A stretch of 64,000 nucleotides of DNA from Epichloe hybrida (GCA_019022495.1 JAFEKR010000040.1:363005-427004), one strand, 5' to 3'; shown: positions 39,601 to 51,045, counted from the first letter of the stretch. Program-made: numbers and translations. The notes: generated from the letters alone by a model not told the origin.

Positions 39601-40683
39601 CTTTTGGATAATTCCTTCAAAGTTGTCTCGTTCACCCTGCACTTTTTCCAATTGTTTGAGTTTATCCCTGTCCTCCAAGCGCTTTCGTTCCAAGACTTTG
39701 AGTTTCGCCTTGAGTTCCTCGATCTCGCGGTTGGCTGCCGCGGCATGCGAAACAGATCGCTGAGCAGGTGCAGCCGTAGGTCTTTTCGATACTGGCGCAA
39801 TGGAGGACGATGCCTCGGGAGATGTTTGGGCTGCCATGCTTTCCAACGCGATGGCTCGTCCCGCCACGGGACTTTTTGGTTGTGGTGACAAAATCTCGCC
39901 ATCGCTCTTCGTTGGAGACCCCGGGCCTGTATCTTCGGCGGAGCCGCTGTCCCGTCCGGCCTGTGAGTCAGCAGAAGGCCTTCGTCCAGAATCTGGGCGG
40001 GATAATGCTCGGAGAGGTCCAAATGGGCGAACACCGCTCGCAGACCTCGTATGAGCACCACCTGTTTTCGATGCAACAGTCGACCCAGATGACACTCGTG
40101 CTGCTCGTGGCGCGGGCACAGCTGGTGGACCCATCGACAGTCTTTGTGATGTCGTCGACGATCGTGTTCGCGAAGCAGTAGTCCCTGCTGTCGCAGAAGC
40201 AGAGGGGGCTCGTGCATGAGAAGGTGTCCCTGTTCGTGAGACTGCGGTACTCGAGGCGGCACTTAGCTGCTTGGTTGGTGATTTCGCCGGAGATCTCACC
40301 AGGCTGGTCGGGCGAGCTCTGGGGATAGGACTGGGGCTAGGAGCATTCAGACTCCTCCTCTTGGCCAGCGCAACATCGCCACTGGGTGCTGTCTTGACGG
40401 ATGCAGGAGCAAAACTGCTTGGGCGAGCCGGCTTCCGAGCCGGTTTTGTAGTCGGGGGCTGGGCAATGATTGTTGCCATCATGGGCTTGACAAACATGCC
40501 GTAGCCCGCGGGACAATCAAAGTACCTGATTCCTTGAACGCTTCCATCATTTTTCCCCGTCTTGTCCTCCAGCTCAACACCAATCCACTCTCCAACCTGG
40601 AAGCTGGTCTGCCCAGCAAATCGGACGGTAGCCTGGCGGCCATCGCTGAGTTGCACCGTCTGGCCAGGTTTAAAGTCTGGCAT
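36649..40683 (-). CDS. ro-3: Dynactin large subunit p150-Glued
   Basis: A 1,344-residue intronless gene for the large dynactin arm, which links cytoplasmic dynein to microtubules and cargo and is needed for nuclear and vesicle movement in hyphae. The N-terminal CAP-Gly domain is residues 4-70, with the tubulin/EB-binding loop GKNDG at 43-47 and GYGMFVKP at 60-67. A Ser/Pro/Arg/Ala-rich basic region follows to about 310, then a long heptad-rich coiled coil (about 314-660), a conserved globular dynactin domain (about 640-930) and a second coiled coil (about 1,060-1,190). This order and length fit p150-Glued and not CLIP-170, which lacks the dynactin domain. The start at 40,683 is the first ATG and begins the CAP-Gly fold at once. 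The symbol follows Neurospora ro-3; yeast counterpart NIP100. Confidence 0.95.
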   Translation of the reverse strand: MPDFKPGQTVQLSDGRQATVRFAGQTSFQVGEWIGVELEDKTGKNDGSVQGIRYFDCPAGYGMFVKPMMATIIAQPPTTKPARKPARPSSFAPASVKTAPSGDVALAKRRSLNAPSPSPIPRARPTSLVRSPAKSPTKQLSAASSTAVSRTGTPSHARAPSASATAGTTASRTRSSTTSQRLSMGPPAVPAPRAARVSSGSTVASKTGGAHTRSASGVRPFGPLRALSRPDSGRRPSADSQAGRDSGSAEDTGPGSPTKSDGEILSPQPKSPVAGRAIALESMAAQTSPEASSSIAPVSKRPTAAPAQRSVSHAAAANREIEELKAKLKVLERKRLEDRDKLKQLEKVQGERDNFEGIIQKLQQKYQPQQQEIADLRKQLKEAEAKFESIEAMQAENDTALELAALDREMAEETAEVLKMEVEALKQKTEELELEAEVLREENSEYSNGMTPEERASTGWLQMERTNERLREALLRLRDLTQAQEEELRDQILGLEEDVKEFGQIKDEYASTKEKLAQSEAAVDDLRQQLDTALGAEDMIEDLTERNMSMSEQIEELKAVVEDLESLKEINDELEANHVQNEKEMQEELDFKDSVITEQARRAGQQEEAFEDMEYTVSRFRELVTNLQSDLEDMRASQAVTEGESEKLNDRSRAMMDLNMKLQISAAKAQVKTIDLELRRLDAQEADQHLEIVKLFLPDTYQEDQDSVLALLRFKRLSFKANLLNGFIKERINGQAHPGHEDDILAGCDVADKLVWVSAMCDRFVNDISHCTIEQFSKYQNSLLELEPVERALNAWIDGLRRDDLKEKKCADDLQRTMALMSHLAEVHISDDLPIFADEMHMSSLVVQSHLDMAAISFNTMRAMVQRAIPSPTAEGETEDEMGQVFAKKLEFVITQTRSTKVIAGKAVRALEDLKMRSLSLLPDTREVFERCETASQELATMARAMGNSTHALLTQDEGRNEPFTLDEIQQAIHQGVVSATSAGESDTFSAFLNKLRAVTAQINDVAALATDLDQTQEFDVHPAPWKLRSQELRALKTVPVNAEEELRRLKEEHNEARRTIAQRDEHLSTAVLKIETLESRMRDAHANIERITNLQQQLEAAGDQVTSLKEDIEKQDRELKSLETERDKWKKIASDSRAFADGADAAGMKAGQERAVATAREMDALKKDIESLQSAVRYLREDNRRARMTEQQNYDWLAEPLKKPAPMAEQRKALVVAEGKDVLGELVKMTTSATMFKFAALPKDKLAWKPAKTTPQYHAAKQMEDFASWKAWQDSVLKKSSLLRNTQGASDKAKGRMRNPAAQLRIKLPGPDGKMMTGSGLGRNVEIVGSREWEALQSSRIAV

Positions 40684-41389
40684 TATGAGCAGTTACGAGA
40701 GAGAAGTAGGAGCATCGTGATTTTGTTGAAGGCGGTAGAGCTGACGCGGTATTGTTGTGAGGCTGGCTGTCGTGTTCCGTCAGGGGGTGATGATGGCATG
40801 TTATCCACCAGACTTGCATGTGGGGCCTGGGCGGCTGGTCGAGTTGTTGCTGTCGTCTCATTTAGACGCGTCACAGGCCCTGTACGGAGTACACGCGCCT
40901 AAATTTTAGGCCTTGTTGAGACTTGCTGTATTAATAGAGGACGGGGCATGTTCATGCCTGACACCTGAGGCCACAACATCTGGAGATCTGAGACAAGGCA
41001 CGGGCAGCACGGCGCAGCCGCACCTGCACCCACCCACACCTGCACCACCTGCACCCACGCTTGCTTCCACTTCTGGAATTCTGGTTGCACAAACCAAAAA
41101 GAAACTATCCCCGATTCTACTTCAGACGGAACTTGGAGAAACGCGCATCTCATTTCAACCAAGGAGACTTTGCAGTCCACCGCAGTCTCAGTCAATACTC
41201 TTCTTCTTGACCGCCATTGGGCGCCTTACTCGAGCCGGGCCAATACAAAACATTCTAACCTCTTTTAGAGCCGCCAAACGTTTCTTCATTCTCTTCCTCT
41301 TTTAATGATACATGAAGAAAGATACATGAAGAAATCTCCTGCTGTCCTGCGAGAGTTAAGAAGACTTTCCTGCTCAGCCATCTCGCCTC
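40684..41389. other. Spacer upstream of dynactin p150, downstream of HMG-box gene
   Basis: 706 bp between two minus-strand genes. It contains one TACGGAGTA half-palindrome (40,883-40,891), a CACCTGCACC-rich stretch (about 41,015-41,065) and a perfect 14-bp tandem GATACATGAAGAAA (41,307-41,320 and 41,321-41,334). No gene is supported. Confidence 0.55.
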
Positions 41390-43702
41390 TCAAAATGAGT
41401 CTTGTCTCCATCTCGCGGGAACCTCATCTCTAAACGGTCCATCCCTCATCCATTCCATAATCTCGAATCCCATCCGGCGTTCCGTTGCTTCATCCAAGCC
41501 TCGATCTTTTGGCAATCTTATAACCATCAGCCCCATTCTTTTCGACACATCCACAGTTCCTGTTGTGTCATCTGGTCCGTCGTTACTTTCTTGAACATGT
41601 ACCACCAGGTCAGGATTCGCCGTTCCTCGCCAGAGACTGGCCAGCCACTGCCAATGGTCCGCAGGCGTGTATCTGTCCGAGATGGGCATTGCGGATGCAT
41701 ATTTGTCTGAAAGTGTCAGGCTCAGCCCGCCCTTCACCAAAGCAACAGGTATTCTGGGGGCGGCTGCTGGGCTCTTGTTGTCACGGGGAGGAGTGCATGG
41801 TTCAGTTGACGAGGCTTGAGCGACCTTGGAGTTCTTGTCCTGGATCCCTTTGTGAAAGTTTCCTCCAATATCTCCACCAGTGACATGGTAGGCAATCTGC
41901 TGCGATTTCCGCCTCCACGAGAGAATAGTTTGGAAATATGATGAGAGCAAATCGTCTTTGCAACTACCCCCCTCAACCTCAGCCGCCGGTCCAGCGTCGA
42001 CACCTTTATCCTTTCTTACACCCGAGCCCGGTGTATCAGATTCGCCCGACTCGTCATTTGTCCAGACTTTGAGGGTAACATCGCCGCCAGCGACGAGGAC
42101 CTTCTCAAGGGATCGACCCACTTGATCGAGAACAGCTGGGTTGGCCCCTTCAACAGCAATAAATGCACCTCGCTTATCATAAAGTGTTCCGTGGCGACCC
42201 GCACACGGCAATGGGTCAGAAACAATTGAAAGGATTTCAAGCTTTTGATTCAGACTTGGTTCCATTGATGCCGTCTTTGCGTCCAAGCTGCGTGAGTGCT
42301 GGTCCCTTGTTGGTGAGACATTTAATTTTGTTGACGGGATGCCCACATGCCTCCCCTCTGATACTGAGGTCTCGGAGGGAGAGGGAGGAATTGATGATTG
42401 AAGCGGTGGCAACCGCAAGGATTCATCAAACCCGCTGTGTCGGCGACTGAGAGGCTCTTTGTCAACGGTCCAAGGGGAAGACCCTAGAGGGCGAAAAGGC
42501 GGAGGCATAGGACCGCTCTGTGATCTCGGGAGACTTGCCAGATCTGGCAGCGTTGTCCCTGCATAATACCTCATCAGGTTGGACGCAGAATCTGGTGGCG
42601 TTCGTCTCAAATCCGGAGGTGGCCTGATAGTGTATGCTCCAGGCGCTCCCGTAATAGCATGGTAACCGCCTGCACAGTTGGCGCGTCGTCGTTTGACCTC
42701 GGAGGAATTTTGTTCGCTCTTGTCAAAGTCTCGGACAGAAGGCAGCTGATGTGAAAATGGTAGGCTGCTGGTGGGAGACTGCTCAAAGCTTGATCGGCGA
42801 GAGGAAGCAGCTGTGTCCAGGCGCCTCAATGAGGGCTGCGTCTGGGAAGCAAAAGAATGGTTTCCAGCCGGCGATGTCGAAAAGGGGGTCGACGGCGTTC
42901 TTGGAGTCGAGATGGAACGTCCATGGCATTTAGGGCACCGACCATGCTCGTCTGTCGGGGAGGTGCTCGTCCAATTTCCCTGCGTCTTGGTGCCTCGTCG
43001 GGGCTGATATCGATAGTTGGGATACTGATGTTGGTGTCGCTGCTTCTCCTCCTCGGCGAGCTTCTTCCAGTTGTCCTTGACATCTTCGCTCTCATGCTTC
43101 CACTTGTCTCCAATGATTTTTGAGATTTCTGGGTTCGAAAGCTTGGGATTCTCTGCAGTTACCTGGGACTGATGATGTTGACGGTATAGAATGAATGCTG
43201 AGACAAGAAATTCGTCAGTCAGATATCTTATGCGGGGTTGAATAACGTCTTCTAGGAGCGGACTTGGAAGAGGGTTTTATTTATTTAGCCCATTGCTGCT
43301 GCAGCATGCAACACGACAAGACGCCGAAAATTTTACGACAGCCTCTTGAGGATATATTCAACGAATTGGCGCGGGGTGGGACAGCTCACCATTCCTTGGC
43401 CTGGGTATCTTTGGCGCTGGAGTACAAAGACAGATGATGTCTCGATGGCCATCTTGCGTGGCCTGCCCAGACGTGCTGATGCTGAGCGGTTCAAACATGC
43501 CGTGTTTGGCAGGGGCAGTGTTAATCGTTGATGCTCTTTTCCTCCCCGACCCTGTTCTGAGCGGACTGGGAGAGAGTCTCCCATCTTGGGCCAGATTAAA
43601 ACCTCCTCGGCTTCTGAAGGGCTTCTCGAGGCTCATGTGATGGTGAACTGAAGCACCCACGGTTTCCATGTCTTGAGTAGCCAAGGACAGCACTTGGGTC
43701 AT
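41390..43702 (-). CDS. HMG-box transcription factor, FMF-1/Ste11-like
   Basis: A two-exon gene: exon 1 43,702-43,390, intron 43,389-43,198 (192 nt, donor GTGAGC, acceptor CAG, CTGAC branch-like site about 20 nt upstream), exon 2 43,197-41,390; 706 residues. The start CGCACCATGACC is in a strong context. The intron splits the HMG box, which spans about residues 98-171. It opens IPRPRN, then AFILYRQHHQ, then NPEISKIIGDKWKHES, and closes with YPNYRYQPRR. A small CPKCHGR motif follows at 192-198. The rest is Ser/Pro-rich and disordered, with a conserved-looking C-terminal part (DHWQWLASLWRG, about 615-630). The MAT-type, sequence-specific HMG box and the early position resemble Neurospora FMF-1, Podospora PaHMG5 and fission yeast Ste11, regulators of mating-type gene expression. 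That orthology is inference; it could be another fungal HMG regulator. It binds DNA in the nucleus. Confidence 0.85.
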
Positions 43703-45529
43703 GGTGCGGTGGGCTGGGGAAGGGGGGCAAGCGTTGGTGAAGTCGGCGTGACCAGAATCATTCAACCCAGTTGTGTGTCCTCAGCTTACACCACTGTCCC
43801 CAGACCTAAACGGCAGAGGTTTTTTATTAGATGTGGCTGCTCAAACACCTTGGAGAAGAGGAGCAAGAGAAACAAAGCAAAAAAGAAAAAAGTATTCTGG
43901 ATGGCGAGGGATAATAAAGAATGCTCGAGAGTCGGAATGGTGGGAAAAGGTTGGTGCTGGAGCGCTCTTTGCTCGTTTGGAACTGGTGCCTTCTGGTATT
44001 CTCACACCTCAAAGGACCCGTTAGCTGTACCTCAAACGTTGACAGGTACTGGCTTGCCAACAGCCCGTCTTGGGACAAGCTCATGGCTGGCCAGCTTACA
44101 TGCTCGCTAGCCTGCCGCCATTATTCTAGCTCGTGGGACTGCTTCGCCTTTACATGTCTCGGGAGACCTTCAGAGTGGGTTCGGCAGCCAGCCCCAGGCT
44201 TGTCAGAAGGTTTCGATCGCCTGTCAAGATCGGAAGCAGGCAAAGCGAGGAGAGCTTGTTCTTCTCTCCAGCAAGTTGGGATTATACTTCAACTACGGAT
44301 TGCACCATCAAGCGTTGTGTTTTATTTCGGGTCTTTATCATAATGACACTTCAGATGGGAAAACTCTCCATGATACCGGTAAAGGAAAAGTGTCGGGTCA
44401 GGAGGGGGAACTGAGTTCTGAAAACTCAAACCTCCTTCAGGTCAATGGAGATTCGCTTTCAGACGCAATTCCGTCTCTCTACTAGACTGCTGCTGCCTCA
44501 TGCAGCATGTCTAGGGGGAAATGGAGTGCGTAGCTGCTTGCCTGGGCGTCTCGAGCTGCCTGGGCGTCTCGAGCTGCCGGCCATCTTACATTCGCATCCA
44601 CTAAGATTGCCACCGTGTGGCTTTCTCATCCCAGTTCGTTCGACGAAAAGGTTCCTTGTCCACACCACCCGTATCCGCCCCCAACCTCACTGAGCGACGA
44701 CAATGGCCAGGCTCAATCCTCGCAGGAATGTGAGACGGCTGGCCTCTGGAATGCTACAATGCCTGAGACAAAGACTATATCTCATCATCCGAACACGGCC
44801 GAACACGGCCGACATTTCCTGCTGCACGTGATGCTCAATATGCGCCAATCCATGACCATCTGCCTCTGCAGGTTGTGTCATGCCGTGCGTGCGTTGCACC
44901 AAGGCGGAGAAGCACGTCTATCGACCCTCAAGTGGACAGGCAAACAGGGTGGTGGCTGATGCGTTCTGTCGTACGGAGGGAGTACTGGTACCCCCGTAGG
45001 TGGTGCTTTTTTTTCAGTCCCTGGATGTCTCAGACTGGCAAGCCGAAGTAGTGTGACTATGCCTCGCAGAAGAATGGTCATGACTTTAAGGCTGTCCCCC
45101 TGTCAAAGACTTGATACAAGTTCGCGGCGCTTGAATTTTGAGCATTTTTCATTGTGTCTTGCTATATCCCTTTGTGTCTGGCGCTCCGTGCCTTGCATGT
45201 CTGCCCGCTCTACCTCTGCGCTCTACCACTGTCACTCCGAAGCTTTTTTGTGAGCAACTTGGCCGTCTCGACAAAGTCGATCGTTTCGTCGACTATCAGC
45301 GCTACAAAATACACTAGTCCGTTTCGGCTCTCCTATAAGCTTGAAAACGGCAGGAAACACCCAGTGGGTATGTCAAAGACAGGCAAAGAAAAGTTTAATT
45401 TGAAAAACGTCCGGAGTCCCAGCGCCGTCTAAACTTGTCTCCTGTAGAGGACACGTGCCTATAGAGGACACGGGAAAGAACTGAAACTAACCCTCTGCTG
45501 GACGCCTTACTGTAAAAAACAAAACTCAT
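43703..45529. other. Spacer upstream of HMG-box gene
   Basis: 1.8 kb without a supported gene, likely promoter of the HMG-box gene plus the RVB1 3' region. It contains a perfect 18-bp tandem repeat of CCTGGGCGTCTCGAGCTG (44,541-44,558 and 44,559-44,576), a repeated GGCCGAACAC unit near 44,791-44,812, and GAGGACACG twice near 45,449-45,472. Confidence 0.55.
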
Positions 45530-47345
<1,816 letters not shown>

Positions 47346-47847
47346 CTTGGCGGGTTTGCCAATGCCGTGCCTTCTTGGTCCGGGTTAGATGAGTAGGGGG
47401 AAGAAGGGTCAATCGTTCAAGCAGAGAAAAGGATCGATGGAGTCGGGATCCTGATGCTGGTTTTTGGACGAAAGCTGAAGGGGGTTGGGGTGCGCAATTG
47501 ACGGAGATTTTTCCTTTTCGACTTCTTTCTGTCCTCCGAGCCTTGCTTTCCCTTGGGAGGTTTCTTCGCTCGCGACAAAAACGGGGTTTCGCGATCGCGT
47601 CACGTGATGATAGCGATACGTGCTTCGAAACTACCCTGTACTAGATCTATTCTCGGAACTCACGTTACGTAAAGACTGCATTGCATGCACGCGCCTCGAG
47701 TAAAGAGGACTTCTCATCTGTCAAGTCGGCTCCGGGCTTCCTGCTCACACGGAAGCATTGCGTGATGGTTGGGTTTGTACTTGGAACGGCAGGAGCAAAT
47801 TTTTCCCTTGCGAATGAATCTTATTTGTGCTCAGTCCTCCATTTTGA
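47346..47847 (-). promoter_or_regulatory. RVB1 upstream region
   Basis: 502 bp between two minus-strand genes. It carries the perfect palindromes GCGATCGC (47,591-47,598) and TCACGTGA (47,600-47,607) nearly touching each other, about 255 bp upstream of the RVB1 start codon. TCACGTGA is a bHLH/Cbf1-type E-box; use here is inference. Confidence 0.45.
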
Positions 47848-49254
47848 CTACATGGAACCCGATCGCATTCTCTCCGAGTTCACAACATCCAACAGCACCG
47901 ACGAGCCTTCTGCCTCACCAGAAAAGTTGCTTTGTGTCTCCACGTCGCCGACCTTTGGCAATGGAGGCGGCTTCTTGAGGACGATGACACCAACAGCACT
48001 CCCCAGGATCAAGGTACACCCAGCAAAGCTCATCAGCCCCATCTGATGGCCAAATATCCACCGGTCAAAGCTGGCAGCAAAAAGCATGTGGGTGTACACC
48101 ATGGCGTTGGCCCGGTTGGACTTGTCGGCCCCCAGTCCGGCTGTCATGAGATACTGCATAATGAAGCCAAACGATCCGAGTGACGACAAGAGCAACCACT
48201 GCTTGATCGAGGTTAGGGGCATCCAGCGCAGCGAAGGCTGGCCGATGTCCAAGACGGGCCCGAGAGCCAGGCATGTGGCACAGATGATTGTGCATATCGC
48301 GGCGAAGACGTTGACCGATATGAGGGGATGAGCTCGTTTGCCGATGGCGCGCAGGGCTGTGAATGCACTAGAAGCACCGAGCACACCCAAGAGAGCTACA
48401 CCCACGGCCAGCAACCGTTCATGAGGCGTGGTATGATGATCCGCGCCAGGGACGGAACTGTGCGGTCGCTCCGCACCCGTGGCTTCATGACTGTGATGAT
48501 TCGTGTCGTCCGAGGGAGTGTTGGCAAAGAGAGCCGTCGGCTGAGCAATGAGAATCACACCAAGCAACGCCACAAGCGTTGCCAGCTGCTCAATACGTGT
48601 GAATGGTTCCTTCAGAAAGAAATAGCACACGAAGCCAGCGACGCCGGGCGCCAGAAACGTAATGACGGTGGCATCGGCGAGCGGCAAGTACATCATGGAC
48701 CACCACATGCCAAATATGCCAAAGAAGCCGCCAATGCCTCGCATCAATATCAGCCATCGAAGTTCCCTTCCGCCAAAAGGGTAGTTGGGAACCTTCATCC
48801 ACCACATGTACAATGAGCAGCATGACCATGTCACGCTCTGTCGCAGAAGCAGCATTTGCACGGGATGCATGCCGTCGCCCTCGAGCTCCAGAAATCGCGC
48901 ACTCAGATTCATCAGAGCACCAAAAAGCTGCGATAGGGCCACAAGTATGGAAGGCTTGTTGGCTGTCCAGAATTCCTTCAGCATCGACACTTTTCTTCTG
49001 GTTATTAGATGTTCACCGTGATATGATCCATGAGGGACTGGCGACAGGCGACCGCTCGGGGCCGGACTCGACAACAGTCTTGCACGCTCTTCGTCCTCGA
49101 TTGCGTGTGCCTTGTCACTCGCCGGTCCGTTGGGAGACAATGCACTTGTTGGTGCTACATTTTGGGAAACCATGGTATTATCTGCAGAGACTCTGCCTTG
49201 GGCGATTGTTGTTGTGCATCCCGGCCAGGCCTCGGCATTTTCGGCTGAAGCCAT
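47848..49254 (-). CDS. EamA-domain drug/metabolite transporter (SLC35G-like)
   Basis: A 468-residue intronless membrane protein of the DMT superfamily with two EamA repeats, about residues 102-238 and 283-427, giving around ten transmembrane segments. The end of repeat 1 shows the family's PLADATVITFLAPGVAGFVCYFFLKEPFT segment (191-219); repeat 2 has the matching MVYTHMLFAASFDRWIFGHQ (385-404). The N-terminal 95 residues are hydrophilic and hold an acidic di-leucine motif ERARLL (56-61), a possible endosome/vacuole sorting signal. The loop between the repeats (245-280) holds seven histidines. Relatives include human SLC35G1 and yeast YPL264C. The substrate is unknown for most of the family and cannot be inferred here. 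The start is the first ATG of the frame. Confidence 0.88.
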   Translation of the reverse strand: MASAENAEAWPGCTTTIAQGRVSADNTMVSQNVAPTSALSPNGPASDKAHAIEDEERARLLSSPAPSGRLSPVPHGSYHGEHLITRRKVSMLKEFWTANKPSILVALSQLFGALMNLSARFLELEGDGMHPVQMLLLRQSVTWSCCSLYMWWMKVPNYPFGGRELRWLILMRGIGGFFGIFGMWWSMMYLPLADATVITFLAPGVAGFVCYFFLKEPFTRIEQLATLVALLGVILIAQPTALFANTPSDDTNHHSHEATGAERPHSSVPGADHHTTPHERLLAVGVALLGVLGASSAFTALRAIGKRAHPLISVNVFAAICTIICATCLALGPVLDIGQPSLRWMPLTSIKQWLLLSSLGSFGFIMQYLMTAGLGADKSNRANAMVYTHMLFAASFDRWIFGHQMGLMSFAGCTLILGSAVGVIVLKKPPPLPKVGDVETQSNFSGEAEGSSVLLDVVNSERMRSGSM

Positions 49255-49585
49255 CGGTGGCGGTCCTCGGTCCGTGACCCAATTATAATTGCGAGAATGA
49301 GGGCAATGCGAAGCGAGATGGAAAACAAAGCATTCCTAGGTCCGTCATTTCACACCGAAAGGCGACTGCAAAAAAAAAAGGGAGGGAGGAAACAAAGAAG
49401 AGGACCATTGCAATCAAAATGGCGCACTTGCGCCGACGACTAATGCACGGCGATGGGACTCCCCATCTGGGCCCGGACCGGACATATAGTATGTACATAA
49501 GCTCTCGGCTCCAAAAAAGTTCGTCTTGTATCTAACTTAAGATGAAGCCTCTGAGTCCTAATGAGGTAGGTGGTGAAAAATCGCT

Positions 49586-49675
49586 GCATATGCTAAGCAT
49601 ATGCCAAAGACAACAGTGTATAAGTGCGAATAATCTAGCATATGCCCTATATTTATATAGTATAGTAGCATATGC
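49586..49675. repeat. Cluster of four GCATATGC palindromes
   Basis: Exact octamers at 49,586-49,593, 49,597-49,604, 49,638-49,645 and 49,668-49,675, the first two separated by only 3 bp. A fifth is at 51,791-51,798. They lie about 330-420 bp upstream of the transporter start codon, in an AT-rich patch. Confidence 0.8.
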
Positions 49676-49893
49676 TATTCTGCTAGTTAAAAAGGCTCTT
49701 CCCTAGATACGAGAAGAAGTTTGTTGGAGCCGAGATCTACTGTAACCCCATCTGGACCCGACGTCTACATACGATTTTCGAAAGCCCAACAAGTGGGCAT
49801 TCAAGTCCAAGGTCCGTGGACCGGCTCAGCACACAGAAGCCGTTTTGGATTTCCTTTAGTCTCGCACATTGTAGTCCGTACTAGGCTGCGTCT

Positions 49894-49911
49894 GTACGGA
49901 GTACTCCGTAC
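49894..49911. repeat. 18-bp perfect palindrome GTACGGAGTACTCCGTAC
   Basis: Full palindrome. Partial copies (TACGGAGTA or TACTCCGTA) occur at 40,883, 53,141, 53,551, 58,255 and 58,813-58,830, always outside genes. Confidence 0.85.
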
Positions 49912-50393
49912 GGCAAGCAGAAAGGGGAAGCTGGCGCTGTTTGCAATGCATGAGTGGCTCAGCCGATCGAGGTATTTCTGTCAGCCCGATATCGCATTCG
50001 GCGGCTGCTGGGTCGGCGGAGGGGCGCCGGACCGGCGTTGGGTGGCCCAATGCAGATCGCCGAGGGTCTGAATGCATCGATGAATGAATGGGCTGACTGT
50101 GATTGCTGAATACTATGTGTGCCGGGTTGTATTGATCGAAATGTGTTCACAGCACACATGTGCTGCCTGATCACAAACGGTAAATGAATTTGATCTTGAT
50201 CGTGATTCCGTTCCAATGTCCAATGCTTTATGCAAGCGCCACAGCCATGGCATCAAAACGCTGTGCCTCGGTTCCAATATAAAGTCATAAATGAATGGTT
50301 CCCATGTCAAAAGTTCCAAGTTTCCAATCCCAAACGCCATTCCATGACCATGCAACCAAATTTCATCCCAGAGAACAATATTTTTTTAACCCA

Positions 50394-50983
50394 TCATCTT
50401 TTCTTCCCCAGCGCATCCGCCTCCGCCTCTGCATCATCATCCGCCTCACCCAACTCCTCTTCCGCCCTCTTTGCCGCAGCACCAGCACCGGCGCCAGCAC
50501 CGGCACCGGCACCAGCAACTCCTTCCTTCTCCTTCTTCTTCTCCTCATCCGCCGCATCCTTCATGATCTCGTCTTCGCCATCTCTGAGGATCTCACGAGC
50601 CTTCTTGATCTCCTTTTGCTTCTCAAACACTTCCTGGACCTTGCCCAGAAAAGCAGGGTTCTTGCGAAACGCGAATTCAAAGTCCTCGTACTTGATCTTT
50701 TGACGGCCCGAGTAGTGCGCCGCGCGAGTGGCTTCAAAGGCGATGGATTGCATGAAGTCGGTGAGGATCTCGTCGAGGACGCGTATCGTTTCGGGGAGAG
50801 GGTTCTTCACGTCGCCGTGGGCGTAGAGCAGCTGGGCTACTAGTAGTTGGAGAGGCTTGAGTGACATGCTTTGTGGGTGGTGCAGGAGGTGCGGGGAGAA
50901 GGGAGAAGGGACGGGGACGTACGCTCGTTGTGAGAAAAATTCATTTTGCCGACATTCTTGCCGGCTCGTGCTCGGGGTTCCAT
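50394..50983 (-). CDS. taf13: Transcription initiation factor TFIID subunit TAF13
   Basis: Two exons: 50,983-50,923 and 50,839-50,394; intron 83 nt (50,922-50,840, donor GTACGT, acceptor CTAG); 168 residues. TAF13 pairs with TAF11 through a histone fold within TFIID and contacts TBP at RNA polymerase II promoters. The histone fold spans about residues 17-92: NFSHNELAQLLYAHGDVKNP, LDEILTDFMQSIAFEA, then KIKYEDFEFAFRKNPAFLGKV. The tail has Lys/Glu-rich and Ala/Gly-rich repeats and an acidic stretch, ending ALGKKR. The start MEPRARAGKN in CCAAGATGG context fits fungal TAF13. The acceptor was chosen because it restores ELAQLLY, aligning with the ELRCMMY of human TAF13. A second AG lies 3 nt further on. 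The same frame stays open upstream through the intron, but that N-terminus is unlike TAF13. Confidence 0.92.
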
Positions 50984-51016
50984 CTTGGTGGGTGTTGCGA
51001 TGTTGATGAGTTGCTA

Positions 51017-51045
51017 TGCGATGCGATGCGATGCGATGCGATGCG
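51017..51045. repeat. (GATGC)n microsatellite in TAF13 5' leader region
   Basis: Five perfect GATGC units (51,021-51,045) preceded by ATGC, 34 bp upstream of the TAF13 start codon. It reads GCATC on the gene strand, the same unit as the array at 58,096-58,193. Confidence 0.85.

Larger units (their letters stand above)
49255..50393. other. Spacer between TAF13 3' end and transporter promoter
   Basis: 1.1 kb without a supported gene. It holds an AT-rich insert-like patch with four GCATATGC octamers (49,586-49,675) and a perfect 18-bp palindrome at 49,894-49,911. Confidence 0.55.

Noticed and set aside
41390..42829. A stand-alone 479-residue protein
   Set aside because: The frame opens with TTG and is the 3' part of exon 2. 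The reading continues upstream without a stop through the HMG box to the acceptor at 43,198.
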